The notes: generated by a model not told the origin, from the sequence alone. 64,000 bases of DNA from Hyphomicrobium_A sp963722495 (GCA_963722495.1 CAVRND010000001.1:1-64000); one strand, 5' to 3'. Positions 1-9,353 are shown, counted from the first letter of the stretch. A program made the numbers and translations.

Positions 1-460
1 CTCCATGAGCTCGCGCTTCCAAGCGAGCGGCGGCTGCCTAGAAGTGCTCGAGCTGATCCTTGTTCATGTAGTCCTCGCCGCGCTTCGGCTGATCGGCGTG
101 AAGCCCTTGACCGGGCCGCTGAGGACGTTGCCGCCGCTACGCCGTCGCGAGGCGACGGGCGGCGGGAAAAGGCTTCGGCGCGAAACGAATCGGCGCCGGC
201 GGGCCTGAGCCCGGCTTTTTGGGTACGGGTGCGATCGTCTTCTTCCCTGATGGTTTTGGTTGAGCCTTGGGAGCGGCCAGCTTCGTCGGGACTTTCTTGG
301 CGCTCGGCCGCTTGGCTGACTTCCCTGCTTTCGTGGACGGCTTTTGAACGGGCTTGAGCTTGGCCTTGCTGGATCGGCTGGTCGCCGAAGGAGCTTTCTT
401 GGCCAGCTTCTTCTTGCCGGTCGCCGCCTTTTTCTTGGCAGCTGCTTTTTTCGCAGACAT
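1..460 (-). pseudogene. dksA: RNA polymerase-binding protein DksA, 5' part, frameshifted and cut by window edge
   Basis: The reverse strand from the ATG at 460 encodes a Lys/Ala/Pro-rich leader (MSAKKAAAKKK...) running to a stop at 137. One reading frame over, just downstream, come GFTP, then QPKRGEDYMNKDQLEHF, then WKRELME. Those match the start of the DksA coiled-coil domain, which in Xanthomonas-like gammaproteobacteria follows a long Lys-rich extension. Restoring a base near 85-90 and one or two more joins the pieces. DksA works with ppGpp in the RNA polymerase secondary channel. The zinc-finger C-terminus lies outside the window. The reading frame is broken by probable sequencing indels rather than clear decay. 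The gene lies downstream of queF on the same strand. Confidence 0.75.
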
Positions 461-536
461 GGCCTTGGCCTCCAAGACCGTCAAAAGGAGCCGGCGATTA
501 TACAGACGCTTCGGGGTAGCGGAAGGGGGCAGATAC

Positions 537-981
537 TCAGTCGAGGCGTCCGGCAACGTCGATGCCGGCGCCGGCTGCCAGCCCGTGCCGGTGCTCGGCG
601 ACGACCGTCGTGTAGATTCCGCCGCGAACGTTGAATTCGGCCTTCAGCCGAATGAAACGCGGCTTCATGAGCGCACGAGATCGTCGAGAATCCGATTCGT
701 GACCGCTTCGTGAAACGCGCCTTCGTTTCGGTACGACCAGATGTAGAGCTTCAGCGACTTCAACTCGACGCACTGGCGTCCGGCACGTACTCGAGGTCGA
801 GCGTCGCAAAATCCGGTTGCCCTGTCTTCGGACAGAGACACGTGAACTCCGGAATTCGCATCCGGATCGTGTAGTCGCGATCCGGGTTCGGGTTCGGAAA
901 GGTCTCGAGACTTTTTTTCGACGGTCGAGCCGCGGGCTTACTCGCCACGTTTTCGTGTTCCGATTCAGCGTGTGGAAGCAA
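537..981 (-). pseudogene. queF: NADPH-dependent 7-cyano-7-deazaguanine reductase QueF, frameshifted
   Basis: The reverse strand reads LETFPNPNPDRDY, then IPEFTCLCPKTGQPDFATLDLEYVPD, which includes the QueF catalytic Cys region (F-T-x-L-C-P-K-T-G-Q-P-D-F). Around 790 the frame changes to one reading VELKSLKLYIWSYRNEGAF and VTNRILDDL. Near 670 it changes again to MKPRFIRLKAEFNVRGGIYT and VVAEHR, ending at 537. Together these make a short, unimodular QueF of about 148 residues. The enzyme reduces preQ0 to preQ1 in queuosine biosynthesis in the cytoplasm. Two frame breaks in such a conserved enzyme look like indel errors. The gene is divergent from smc and upstream of dksA. The start is chosen as the first ATG of the open frame; a later start is possible. 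Confidence 0.8.
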
Positions 982-1083
982 CGGGCGCGGCCGTCGCTTT
1001 TGGATTGGTTTTTACTCTACACTACCGCCGTCGAGGCGGCCATGCGGGCCTACTCTAACACTCGACCACCACGAGGTCAACTA

Positions 1084-4000
1084 TTGCGCCTGAGTAAGAT
1101 CAAGCTTGCGGGCTTCAAGACTTTCGTCGATTCGACCACGATCAAATTCCCGAGCAACCTCATGGGAATCGTCGGACCCAACGGTTGCGGCAAATCCAAC
1201 ATCATCGACGCGATTCGTTGGGTGCTCGGCGAAGGTCCGCCAAGAATCTGCGCGGCGACTCGATGGTCGACGTCATCTTCAACGGCTCCTCGAACCGGAA
1301 GCCGGTCGGCGTCGCGAGCATCGAGCTCACGTTCGACAACTCCGATGGCACGATCACGGGCGCATTCGCCGGCTACAACGAAGTATCCGTTCGGCGCGTC
1401 GGCTCCCGCGACGGCACGTCGCAGTACTACTTGAACAACACGCGCTGCCGCCGCAAGGACATCACCCATATCTTGCTCGGCACCGGCGTCGGCTCGCACG
1501 GCTACTCGATCATCGAGCAGGGCATGATCTCGCGGCTCGTCGAGGCGAAGCCCGAGGAGCTGCGCGCGTTTCTCGAGGAAGCGGCCGGCATCTCGAAGTA
1601 CAAGGAGCGGCGCCGCGAGACCGAGCATCGCATCTCGCACACGCGCGAGAACCTCGAGCGCCTGAAGGACCTCCGCGAGGAGATCGAAAAGCAGCTCACG
1701 CACCTGCAGAAGCAGTCGAAGGACGCGGAGCGCTACAAGAACCTCAAAGCGGAGCAACGCAAGGTCAATGCCGAGCTGCTGGCGTTGCGCTTGAGCGCGC
1801 TGCGCGAGGAAGTCGCCGAGCACGAGCACGCGCTGCGCGAGAAGCAGATCGCGCTCGAAGCCGCCGTCGCCGCGCAACGGTCGGCCGAAACCTCGATCGA
1901 GAAGCTGCGCGTCGAGCTTGCCGATCGCAACGAGCGCTTCAGCGTCGTGCAGGGCAGCTACTACAAGGTCGGCGCCGAGATCGCGCGCCTCGAGCAGTCG
2001 CTGCAGCATCGTAAGGAGCTCATTCAACGCCAGAGCGAGGACCTGCAGGGCACGGACCAGCAAGTCGCCGAGATCAACGCTCACGTCGCGAGCGACCAGA
2101 TCGAGCTCGAAGCGCTCGAGCGCGTGCTCGGCGAGCTCGGGCCCGGGCTCGAGCAAGCGTACGCCATTCAACGCAGCTCGCAGCAGAGTCTCGAGCACGC
2201 CGAGCAGGCCATGGAGCAAGCTCGTGCGGAATGGGAGCGGATCAGCGAAGAGCTGGCCGCGGCGGCTCGTTCGATCGAGGTCGAGGACACGCGCCTCGAG
2301 CAGCTCGCGGCTCAGGGCCAGCGACTCGAGAAGGAAGAGCAGAAGCATCAGGACGAGCGCCAAGCGCTGAGCTTCGCGGAGGTCGAACAGCGGCTCGAGA
2401 CGCTCGTCGCGCAGGAAGAGCGTTTGGCCGCGGCTTGCGAGAACGCGGCCCGCGCTCTGGAGTCCGTTTGGACGCAGATCCAACAGCTGCGCGAGCAAGA
2501 AAAGCGCATCTCGACGCACCTCGATCAGCTGCGCGAGAGCGTGCAGACCGATCGCGGCAGGCTCACGTCGTTGGAGGCTTTGCAGGAAGGGGCGTTCGGC
2601 AAATCCACGGAGCAAGTCAACCGCTGGTTGCAGGCGCAGACGCTCGACGAGCGCCGCCGCCTTGCGCAAGAGCTCGTCGTCGAGGCAGGCTGGGAGCGAG
2701 CCGTCGAAACCGTGCTCGGGCCGTATCTGCAAGCCGTCGGTATCGAGAGCATCGACACCGTTGCCGGCTCGCTCTCCGATCTCACCGAGGGCGGCCTCAC
2801 GCTGATCGAAACCGCGGCGCTGCGGCGGTGTCGGCGGGTCCCGATACGCTGCTGGCGCGCATGCAGGCGCCTGCGGCCGTCTCGTCGTTGCTGGTCGGCG
2901 TTCGCGTGGCCGATTCCGTCAAGAGGCGATCGCGCGCCGCAACGAGCTCGCGGACGGCGAATCGTTCGTGACGCGCGAAGGAGTCTGGGTCGGGCGTCGC
3001 TGGCTGCGAATGAATCGCAGCGACGATCCGCAAGTCGGAGTCATCGCGCGCGGCGACGAGATCAAACGTTTGCGCGAAAGCACGCAAACCGCGGTGCGCC
3101 GCGTCGAAGAGGTCGCGAAGGCGCTCGCGGACACGCGTTTCCAGCTCGAGCGGCTCGAAGAGGCGCGCTGCTCAGGCCCAAGCCGAGGCCACGCGGCGGC
3201 AAGATCTGTTCTCCGACACGAAGGCGAAGCTCGGCGCCACTCGCGCGGAGCTCGAACAGGCGCGGCAACGCGCTCGCCGCTCTCGATCGCGCGATCGCGG
3301 ACCTCACGGCCGAGCAGCAGGCCTTCGTCACGGCCGTCGACGAAAGCAAGGCGCGTCGGCGGGCGCGGCAGTCAGCCGTCAGAACGATTTGGCCGCGATC
3401 GCGCGAAGGCGTCGAGCAGCAGCGGCGCGAGCACCAAGAACGCGTGGCTGCGGCGCGCGCGAGCGCGGAGCAACACCGCGAAGAGGCGCAAGCGATCGCC
3501 ATCAAGGTCGAGTCGCGGCGCAGCTCCAGGGAATCCGCGAGCGCGGCGCTGCTCCGAGTCCAAAGTCAACTCGCGCATCTCACGAAGCGGCAACAAGAGC
3601 TCAACGCGGAGATGCAGGCGGCAGCGGAGCCGCTGCGCGCCGACGAGCAAACGCTGGTCGACGAAGCTCGACGAGCGCCTGCTCGTCGAAGCGGATCTCG
3701 GCAAGGCGCGGCAAGCGATGGACGATATCGACACGCAGCTGCGCGAGACCGAGCAGCAGCGCAGCGAACGTCAGCAGGCCGTCAACGAGATTCGTGAGCT
3801 GGCCGACAACGTGCGGCTTGCGGTTCGCGAGTCGCAGGTCCGCGCGGAGACCGTCGGCGAGCAGTTCGCCGCGACGGGTTTCATACTCGACGAGATCACG
3901 CTGGGCCTGCCGGCGGACGCGACGGCCGCCGTCTGGAACGAGACGTTCGAGCAACTCGAGCGCAAGATTCAGCGGCTCGGCGCCATCAACCTCGCGGCAA

Positions 4001-4590
4001 TCGACGAGTTCCAAGAGCAGTCCGAGCGCAAGAAGTACCTCGACGCTCAGTTCACCGATCTCACCGATGCGCTCGAGACGCTCGAGAACGCGATCCGCAA
4101 GATCGATCGTGAGACGCGCACGCGATTCAAGGAGACGTTCGACAAGGCCAACCAAGGCTTGGGGCGTTTGTTCCCGCGGCTGTTCGGCGGCGGCCATGCG
4201 TATCTCGAGATGGACGGCGAGGACGTGCTCGAAGCCGGCGTGACGATCATGGCGCGGCCGCCGGGCAAGAAGAACAGCACGATTCACTTGCTATCGGGCG
4301 GCGAGAAAGCGCTGACGGCAGTCGCGCTCGTGTTCTCGATCTTCGAGCTCAACCCCGCACCGTTCTGCCTGCTCGACGAGGTCGACGCACCGCTCGACGA
4401 TGCGAACGTGGGTCGCTTCTCGGAGATCGTGAAAGAGATGTCGGAGCACGTGCAGTTCGTCCTCATCACGCACAACAAGACCACGATGGAGACGATGCAT
4501 CAGCTCACGGGTGTGACGATGCAGGAGCCTGGTGTGTCGCGGATGGTGGCCGTCGATATCGACGAAGCGGTCAGACTCGCAGCGATGTAG
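1084..4590 (+). pseudogene. smc: chromosome segregation ATPase SMC, full length but frameshifted
   Basis: The span equals about 1,168 codons, the normal SMC length. From a TTG start the product reads RLSKIKLAGFKTFVDSTT and the Walker A GIVGPNGCGKSNIIDAIRW. After a lost base near 1235 it continues LRGDSMVDVIFNGSSNRKP. A long Glu/Arg/Leu-rich coiled coil follows, then the hinge (about 2590-2960) and a second coiled coil. The C-terminal head has the signature LLSGGEKALTAVAL and Walker B FCLLDEVDAPLDDAN. At least six frame changes occur (near 1235, 2815, 2920, 3170, 3270-3400 and 3655), but every domain is present. SMC forms a DNA-entrapping dimer with ScpA/ScpB for chromosome organisation. It is followed after 14 bp by zipA, the gammaproteobacterial order. 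Indels are most simply sequencing errors. Confidence 0.93.
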
Positions 4591-4604
4591 CCGTATAGCT
4601 CGCC

Positions 4605-4920
4605 ATGTGGGACTTGCGCTGGGTACTTTTGGGGCTAGGTGCCCTCGTACTTGTCGGGGTGTATCTCTGGAGCCGCGGCATCTTCTCGCGCGACATGCTG
4701 CCGGCGTTACCGCGCCGCAAGCCGCGTACCGAGCCCAGCATCGGCGAGCCTGCGCCACCGCCGCCACGGCCGAAGTGCCGTCGCTCGTCGAGACGGTATC
4801 GGAAGAGGAAAAGGCCCGACCGGCGCCCCGATCGCATCGTGACGCTGCGCCTCGTGCCGCGTGGTCAAGAGGTGCCGACCGAGCATGCAGTCGCCGCCCT
4901 GAAGAGTGCGGGACTCGGGC
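4605..4920 (+). pseudogene. zipA: cell division protein ZipA, truncated at an apparent assembly junction
   Basis: An ATG 14 bp after the smc stop opens MWDLRWVLLGLGALVLVGVY, an N-terminal membrane anchor as in ZipA. A Pro/Arg-rich linker follows with a frame change near 4775. Then comes RIVTLRLVPRGQEVPTEHAV followed by AALKSAGL, the start of the FtsZ-binding domain. Homology ends there, about 25 residues into that domain. The next bases encode an unrelated C-terminus in another frame. ZipA tethers FtsZ to the inner membrane and is essentially confined to gammaproteobacteria, so its presence conflicts with everything downstream. Identification rests on the anchor, the linker, the domain start and the position after smc. 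Confidence 0.75.
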
Positions 4921-4932
4921 TCGTTCTCCAAC
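4912..4932. other. probable chimeric junction
   Basis: Left of this point the DNA encodes gammaproteobacterial SMC and ZipA. Right of it the frame reads FSNLGAWSGVGDWCICP and continues to a stop at 5130, followed by an alphaproteobacterial gene set. Both coding sequences are cut mid-domain at the same place, with no transposase, integrase, tRNA or repeat at the join. The exact base cannot be fixed from the sequence alone. Confidence 0.7.
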
Positions 4933-5130
4933 CTCGGTGCGTGGAGCGGCGTCGGCGACTGGTGCATCTGCCCGCTGGTGACCCTCACCTCGCCGGTCGG
5001 CGTCGGCGCCATCGTTTGTGACGGCCGCCTGGCGCTGACGGTCGAAGCCCACGCCTCGATCAAGCGTGAGGCCGGGTGGACGCAGTCGCTGATGGACCGC
5101 TGGGCCGCGCTGCTGCAATCTGCCGACTGA
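4925..5130 (+). pseudogene. C-terminal fragment of an unidentified protein (possibly condensation-domain-like)
   Basis: The frame ending at the TGA at 5128-5130 encodes FSNLGAWSGVGDWCICP, then TSPVGVGAIVCDGRLALTV and a helical tail ending in WAALLQSAD. The pattern of a strand-rich core, a Pro-Val-Gly-Val-Gly turn and a short amphipathic C-terminal helix recalls the end of condensation or acyltransferase-fold proteins of the WS/DGAT and NRPS type. I cannot confirm that without a search. The 5' part is missing because the zipA sequence abuts it. The P450 start codon follows 27 bp after the stop, so the two probably formed one transcription unit in their own genome. Confidence 0.4.
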
Positions 5131-5156
5131 GCGATCCTCGCGCGAAACGAGATGCC

Positions 5157-6539
5157 ATGCCGCCGACGGACAATAGCGAGGCGTTGTATCCGCCGTTCCT
5201 GGCAGCCCCGCCGGAGCCGCTCAGCCTGCCCGCCTACTTCGTCAACTTCGTGCGTAACCCGCTCGGCGCCATGCCGGCGATCGTCTATCGCGAACCCATT
5301 TTCCAGTACCGCGGGCGGCTCACGTACGTGACCGACCCGCAGTTGGTCAAACGCATCCTGCTCGACGAGTTCAGCGACTTTCCCAAGACCATCATCGAGC
5401 GTTACGTTTTCACGCGGCTGCTCGGCAAGGGCATCTTGACCGCGCACGGTGCGGAATGGCGCTGGCAGCGCCAGGCCGCTGCGCCGCTGTTCCGGCATGC
5501 CGAGATCCAGCGCTACGCGCCGACCATGACCGAGGCCGCCGAACGCGCCATCGCCAATTGGCGGCGCCTGCCGCCCGGCGCTGTGCGCCTCGTCGATCAG
5601 GACACCACGCGCGCCGCTTTCAGCGTCATTGCCGAGACGATGCTGCACAGCAACGATCCGGCCGTGACGGCCGCTCTGGAGCGTGCCAATCGCGATTACC
5701 TGCTGCCGCTCTCATGGCCGGGCGTCTATGGCGTCCTCGGCCTGCCGGAGTGGCTGCCATATCCCCGCCGGGCCGCGCGCCGCGCCGCTGAGCGCGACAT
5801 GCGCCAATCCGTCGGGAGCCTCGTCAAAGAACGGCGCGCGCAGTCAGATGCTCGCACCGATCTGATGACGCGCCTGCTGGCGGCGAAGGACCCCGAGACG
5901 GGCCAGACCATGGCGGACGAGCAGATGGTCGACAATCTCTTGACTTTCCTGCTGGCGGGACACGAAACGTCGGCAAAGTCCCTTGCCTGGATGCTCTATC
6001 TCGTCGCCCTCTCGCCGGCATGGGAGCAGCGCCTGCTGGCGGAGGTCGCGCGGGTTGTCGGCGATGATCCGATCGGGGCGCAGCACGTCGACCAGCTGAC
6101 GGACACGGCGATGTTCATCAAGGAGGCGATGCGCCTCTATCCGCCCATCTCGTCGCTGGCGCGCGTCGCCACAAAGGATGTCGATCTGGGCGGCACCCCG
6201 GTGGCGAAGGGCAATATCATCGTCATGCCGATCTTCGCCATCCACCGTCACGAGCGCCTGTGGGAGGACCCCGGCCGCTTCGACCCGGAGCGCTTCACGC
6301 CGGAGCGCGAGGCCAAGCAAGTGCGCTATCAGTACATGCCGTTCGGCGCCGGTCCGCGTGTGTGCATCGGCGCCTCGTTCGCAATGCTCGAAGCGACGAT
6401 CCTGCTGGCGTCATTCGTGCGGGCGGCACGCTTCGAGGTACCGCCCGGCCACGTACCGGTGCCGCTATCGCGCATCGCACTGCAGCCTAAGGGCGGCATG
6501 CCGCTCAAGGTATTGATGCGCAGTCGGCAAGAGGCGTAG
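5157..6539 (+). CDS. cytochrome P450
   Basis: A 460-residue soluble bacterial P450. It has the I-helix oxygen-activation motif LLAGHETSAKSL (about residue 270), the K-helix E-x-x-R in FIKEAMRLYPP (about 325) and the heme-ligand loop FGAGPRVCIG with the axial Cys near residue 402. There is no signal peptide. I start at 5157 (MPPTDNSEAL) because the frame upstream runs through the previous gene. P450s mono-oxygenate hydrophobic substrates using electrons from a ferredoxin or flavoprotein. No redox partner is adjacent, so the substrate and CYP family are not assignable from sequence alone. The truncated condensation-like gene 27 bp upstream may point to secondary or lipid metabolism, but that is inference. 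Confidence 0.93.
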   Translation: MPPTDNSEALYPPFLAAPPEPLSLPAYFVNFVRNPLGAMPAIVYREPIFQYRGRLTYVTDPQLVKRILLDEFSDFPKTIIERYVFTRLLGKGILTAHGAEWRWQRQAAAPLFRHAEIQRYAPTMTEAAERAIANWRRLPPGAVRLVDQDTTRAAFSVIAETMLHSNDPAVTAALERANRDYLLPLSWPGVYGVLGLPEWLPYPRRAARRAAERDMRQSVGSLVKERRAQSDARTDLMTRLLAAKDPETGQTMADEQMVDNLLTFLLAGHETSAKSLAWMLYLVALSPAWEQRLLAEVARVVGDDPIGAQHVDQLTDTAMFIKEAMRLYPPISSLARVATKDVDLGGTPVAKGNIIVMPIFAIHRHERLWEDPGRFDPERFTPEREAKQVRYQYMPFGAGPRVCIGASFAMLEATILLASFVRAARFEVPPGHVPVPLSRIALQPKGGMPLKVLMRSRQEA

Positions 6540-6868
6540 TCCCTCTCCTTCTGAGATCCCCGAAGTAATGCGTGGCACGCCCGAATTTGCCGTTTCAGGT
6601 GCACGCATTGGAGACCAGTGCCCGCGCCGGGGGGCGCCATCCGCGTGGCCGACTATAGGGCGGCCGACTCCGCTAGTGCCAACGCGAGCCTGCATGTCGG
6701 CTCCTGGCCCATCGCTGACATCCGCCTCTCGGCGGTCGATGGGGGTGTACACCTGACCGGTCTTCGCTCAGCGGCAGACTTCCCAAATCTGGCGGCCGGA
6801 TACAGCCCGGTCTTTGGGCAACCTAGCGACGTCAGCCTATAGTTGGTCGACCTCGGCAGACGTGAACA
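6540..6868. other. intergenic region without a convincing gene
   Basis: No reading frame here has a ribosome binding site and protein-like composition. Short phrases such as the reverse-strand MSAMGQEPT and the 14-mer CTAGTGCCAACGCG at 6673-6686 (found again at 26813) give it the look of a decayed dispersed repeat. Annotators often call spurious small proteins in such regions of Bradyrhizobium-like genomes. Confidence 0.4.
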
Positions 6869-6958
6869 TGGCGGAGAGGGTGGGATTTGAACCCACGATA
6901 CCCTTGCGAGTATGCCGCATTTCGAGTGCGGTGCTTTCAGCCACTCAGCCACCTCTCC
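6869..6958 (-). tRNA. tRNA-Ser(CGA)
   Basis: The reverse strand folds as a type II tRNA of 90 nt, including encoded CCA. The acceptor stem pairs GGAGAGG (6952-6958) with CCTCTCC (6873-6879), followed by the G discriminator and CCA. The anticodon arm is CCGCA, loop CTCGAAA, TGCGG, giving anticodon CGA (reads UCG). A long variable arm (ATACTCGCAAGGGTAT) and a TPsiC loop with GGTTCAAATCC are present, as expected for serine tRNA. Confidence 0.97.
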
Positions 6959-7313
6959 AAACCTATCGGCCGGGGCTCCGCGCCAGCCGGCCGATCGAGG
7001 CCGCGGGCGGCGCCCGGAAGTTCGGAACGGTGCTCTTAAGAGAAACCCGCGGGCCTGACAAGGGTGTACGCGGCGCGCCGCGGTGGCCTCCAACCCGCAG
7101 AGCTCAGACAGGCTCTGCGCGCCGTGCAAACGAGCACCCCCAGTCCTCGCAACCGGAAGGCACCGATGGCACGGTCCTCCGCAAACCAAAACTGCGGTTC
7201 GTCGCCGGCCAGGGGATTGCGGGGATAAAACCGGCGCGCATCTGGCCCCTCGCGCGGCACCGACAGCAGAATGCCTCAATTACCGTGGGTGGCAGTGAGT
7301 GGAGGGCAATCCG
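6959..7313. other. intergenic region, nothing recognised
   Basis: The region between tRNA-Ser and the next small gene holds only Arg/Pro/Ala-rich frames without ribosome binding sites. A reverse frame of 208 codons crosses the tRNA itself and is spurious. GGAGGG at 7301-7306 is the ribosome binding site of the following gene. Confidence 0.4.
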
Positions 7314-7553
7314 ATGCTAGACGCGCAAACTCTCGAATGGCTGATGGCTTGCGAGCGCCTCAAGGATGAGGTCAGCACGGTCGAGAAGCAGTGCGAGAGC
7401 ATTTTAGGCAGCTTCGCGCACCTGGAGCGAGAGCCGACGGGGGCGGAGCGCGATGCGCGGCGCGAAGCCTATCTCGAAAATCAGGCGCGCTTGCGCGAGC
7501 TGAACGGCGAGATCTCCGCTATCAGCGTGCGGCTGCGCGAGTGGGCACACTAA
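7314..7553 (+). CDS. small conserved-looking hypothetical protein (79 aa)
   Basis: ATG at 7314 lies 7 bp after GGAGGG, which decides this start over the in-frame codon at 7299. The 79-residue product is highly charged and almost wholly helical: MLDAQTLEWLMACERLKDEV, a central E-x-x-P-T-G turn, then a second helix ending in VRLREWAH. That suggests a soluble helical hairpin or coiled-coil dimer. There is one Cys in each half of the first helix. No family is recognised. It is monocistronic, facing the convergent carbonic anhydrase gene 4 bp away. Confidence 0.6.
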   Translation: MLDAQTLEWLMACERLKDEVSTVEKQCESILGSFAHLEREPTGAERDARREAYLENQARLRELNGEISAISVRLREWAH

Positions 7554-7557
7554 GCGG

Positions 7558-8279
7558 TTAGACGAGATAATCGACCTGGCCGCTCGCGATATCATAGTGG
7601 GCGGCAACAATCTTCAGCTTGCCGGCGCTCACCAGCCCGGCAAGCATGTTGCTCGAGGCGGCGAGACGGCGGGCGGTGCGTTGCGCACTTTCCCGAATGC
7701 TATTGTCGACGAAATCGCCGGGACGGCTGCGGACCGCCAATGCGGCGGGGATGATCGGGTCGATCATCGGGCCGATGGACCCGGGGAACGTTGCGTTGTC
7801 GGTGACGACTTCGCAGGCGGCTTTGACCGCGCCACAGCGGCTGTGACCCAGCACCACGATAAGCGGCGAGCCTAGAACCGCGGCTCCGTACTCCAAGGTT
7901 CCGATGGTGGCGAGGTCGGCAAGATTGCCGGCGTTGCGGGCGACGAACAACTCGCCGAGGCCGCGACCTCCGAACACCAGTTCCGGCGGCACACGGCTAT
8001 CGGCGCAACTCAGGATCGTCGCCCACGGTGCCTGATGCTCCGCGAAGGCGGCGCGCTGCTTGATGAGATCCAACTCACACAGCTGCGGCTGCGATACAAA
8101 ACGCGCGTTGCCGTCCTTGAGGTCGACCAGCGCGTGCTCCGGCGACCGCAGGGGTCCAACCGCCGCGGGGGATCGGCGGCCCGCGCCTGCGAGCCGATCA
8201 GCGCTGCGGCTAGCGAGCCGACGCCAATCGCCAGCAGATCGCGGCGGTCGAGTGCGCAATTGCACGAGTTGTCGGTCAT
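7558..8279 (-). CDS. exported beta-class carbonic anhydrase (frameshift near 8165)
   Basis: The catalytic domain has the beta-CA zinc motifs: ILSCADSRVPPELVF (Cys and the Asp-Arg dyad) and VVLGHSRCGAVKA (His-x-x-Cys). It interconverts CO2 and bicarbonate. In a neighbouring frame starting at 8279 the N-terminus reads MTDNSCNCALDRRDLLAIGV then GSLAAALIGSQARAADPP. This is a twin-arginine-like signal (D-R-R-D-L-L, hydrophobic core, A-x-A site). The two frames join if one base is restored in the C/G run near 8165, giving a periplasmic enzyme of about 240 residues. Upstream, in the same direction, is a 61-residue membrane protein gene. Export suggests a role in CO2 supply or pH rather than cytosolic carboxylation; that is inference. 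Confidence 0.9.
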
Positions 8280-8347
8280 CAGGCGAAATCCTCGGTTTCC
8301 CTATAAGGAAACGCCAGCACCGATTAAAAAACAATCAGCGAAGGACT

Positions 8348-8533
8348 TCAGGCCATCGGCGCAGCAACGAGGCGCCAGACTTCGCCCACTACGTTACCGA
8401 ATAGGAAAGCAGTCCACAGGTAGAGGCCGACGCCCGCCCACCAATGGCGATCATGCGACCGCGCCACGCTTTCTACCTTGTCCATGCATGCAGATGCGTA
8501 CTCGGAAGCTACTAGCTTCAATGTCTCGGTCAT
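8348..8533 (-). CDS. small membrane protein, hypothetical (61 aa)
   Basis: On the reverse strand a GAGGGA ribosome binding site precedes ATG by about 6 bp. The product begins MTETLKLVASEYASACMDKV. It then has one probable transmembrane helix (WWAGVGLYLWTAFLFGNVV) and a short tail. It lies 68 bp upstream of the carbonic anhydrase gene in the same direction and could be cotranscribed with it. No family is recognised. Confidence 0.5.
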   Translation of the reverse strand: MTETLKLVASEYASACMDKVESVARSHDRHWWAGVGLYLWTAFLFGNVVGEVWRLVAAPMA

Positions 8534-8807
8534 GGCCTGTCCCTCACGGTGTAGAGCAAAGCAGAGTCTGAGCCCACATGGTTAAGGCATTGCAAATACG
8601 TGATTTGTTTGTATCGGAAAACCATTTCTCGAGATGCAGATGCCGCCCATCAGAAAAAAGCCCGTGGATAGGCCGCCGGCAAAAGGCAACGAAATTCACA
8701 GGGGCCATGTGCATAGCGGGCAAAACGCAAATCGCGCGTTGTTTGCCCGCTGACCGCCATGTTACCAAAATCGGGTGTCGCAGCTTTAGATGTATAGGGG
8801 TTGTGAA

Positions 8808-9347
8808 TTGAAAGCGTTTTGTCTCGCTTTTGCATTCGTGCTGGTAGCGTTGCCTGCTAGTGCCAATGAATTGCCGCAGACAAGTAATGCGTGGCGTGCA
8901 ATCGAGCCCGATCTCGCCGATCCGGGTAACTTCAAATGGACCGTACTGGACAATTCTGCGGGCGGAGATCAAACGCCGGCCGCGGTGATGGGGCAAGACG
9001 CCCCGGCAAAGGCCGCACTGGCGCAGATCCGCGCCGCAACGGCCCGCGTCATGGAGCAGGCGCGGCTTGCGTCGGCCAAAGTTGAACGCATCCGCTACGA
9101 CCTGCGCATCAGCTGCGTCGTCGAGCAGGTCACCTACGCGCCCGACCCGCTCGATAACGTGTCGATGCCCTGGCTGTGGAACTCGATCGACGACGAGGAT
9201 CGCGCCGTCGAGGGTACGGTTGAGATGTGTGAGGTCGACTATTCGCAGAAGGTCAGATCGCAGGCGCAGCCGCAGGGCGAGGCCCAGGTCAGATCGCAGC
9301 CCCCGCCGCAGGTACGCGACTACAAGATTTCGTTTCCCATCGACTGA
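8808..9347 (+). CDS. exported hypothetical protein (179 aa)
   Basis: I choose the TTG at 8808 because AGGGG (8796-8800) precedes it and the product then starts directly with a signal peptide, LKAFCLAFAFVLVALPASAN. An upstream in-frame ATG at 8790 would place the ribosome binding site inside the gene. The mature part is about 155 residues, acidic, with two Cys (SCVVEQV, VEMCEVD) that could form a disulfide. A Gln/Pro-rich low-complexity stretch with a repeated VRSQ motif precedes the C-terminal YKISFPID. No family is recognised. Two terminator-like hairpins follow. Confidence 0.6.
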   Translation: MKAFCLAFAFVLVALPASANELPQTSNAWRAIEPDLADPGNFKWTVLDNSAGGDQTPAAVMGQDAPAKAALAQIRAATARVMEQARLASAKVERIRYDLRISCVVEQVTYAPDPLDNVSMPWLWNSIDDEDRAVEGTVEMCEVDYSQKVRSQAQPQGEAQVRSQPPPQVRDYKISFPID

Positions 9348-9353
9348 TTAGAG

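Noticed and set aside
1077..2732. Reverse-strand open frame of 551 codons over smc
   Set aside because: Leu/Arg/Ala-rich shadow of the SMC coiled coil; it contains no independent motif.
6653..7279. Reverse-strand open frame of 208 codons
   Set aside because: It reads straight through the tRNA-Ser gene and has Arg/Pro/Ser-rich composition without a ribosome binding site; the tRNA explains the region.
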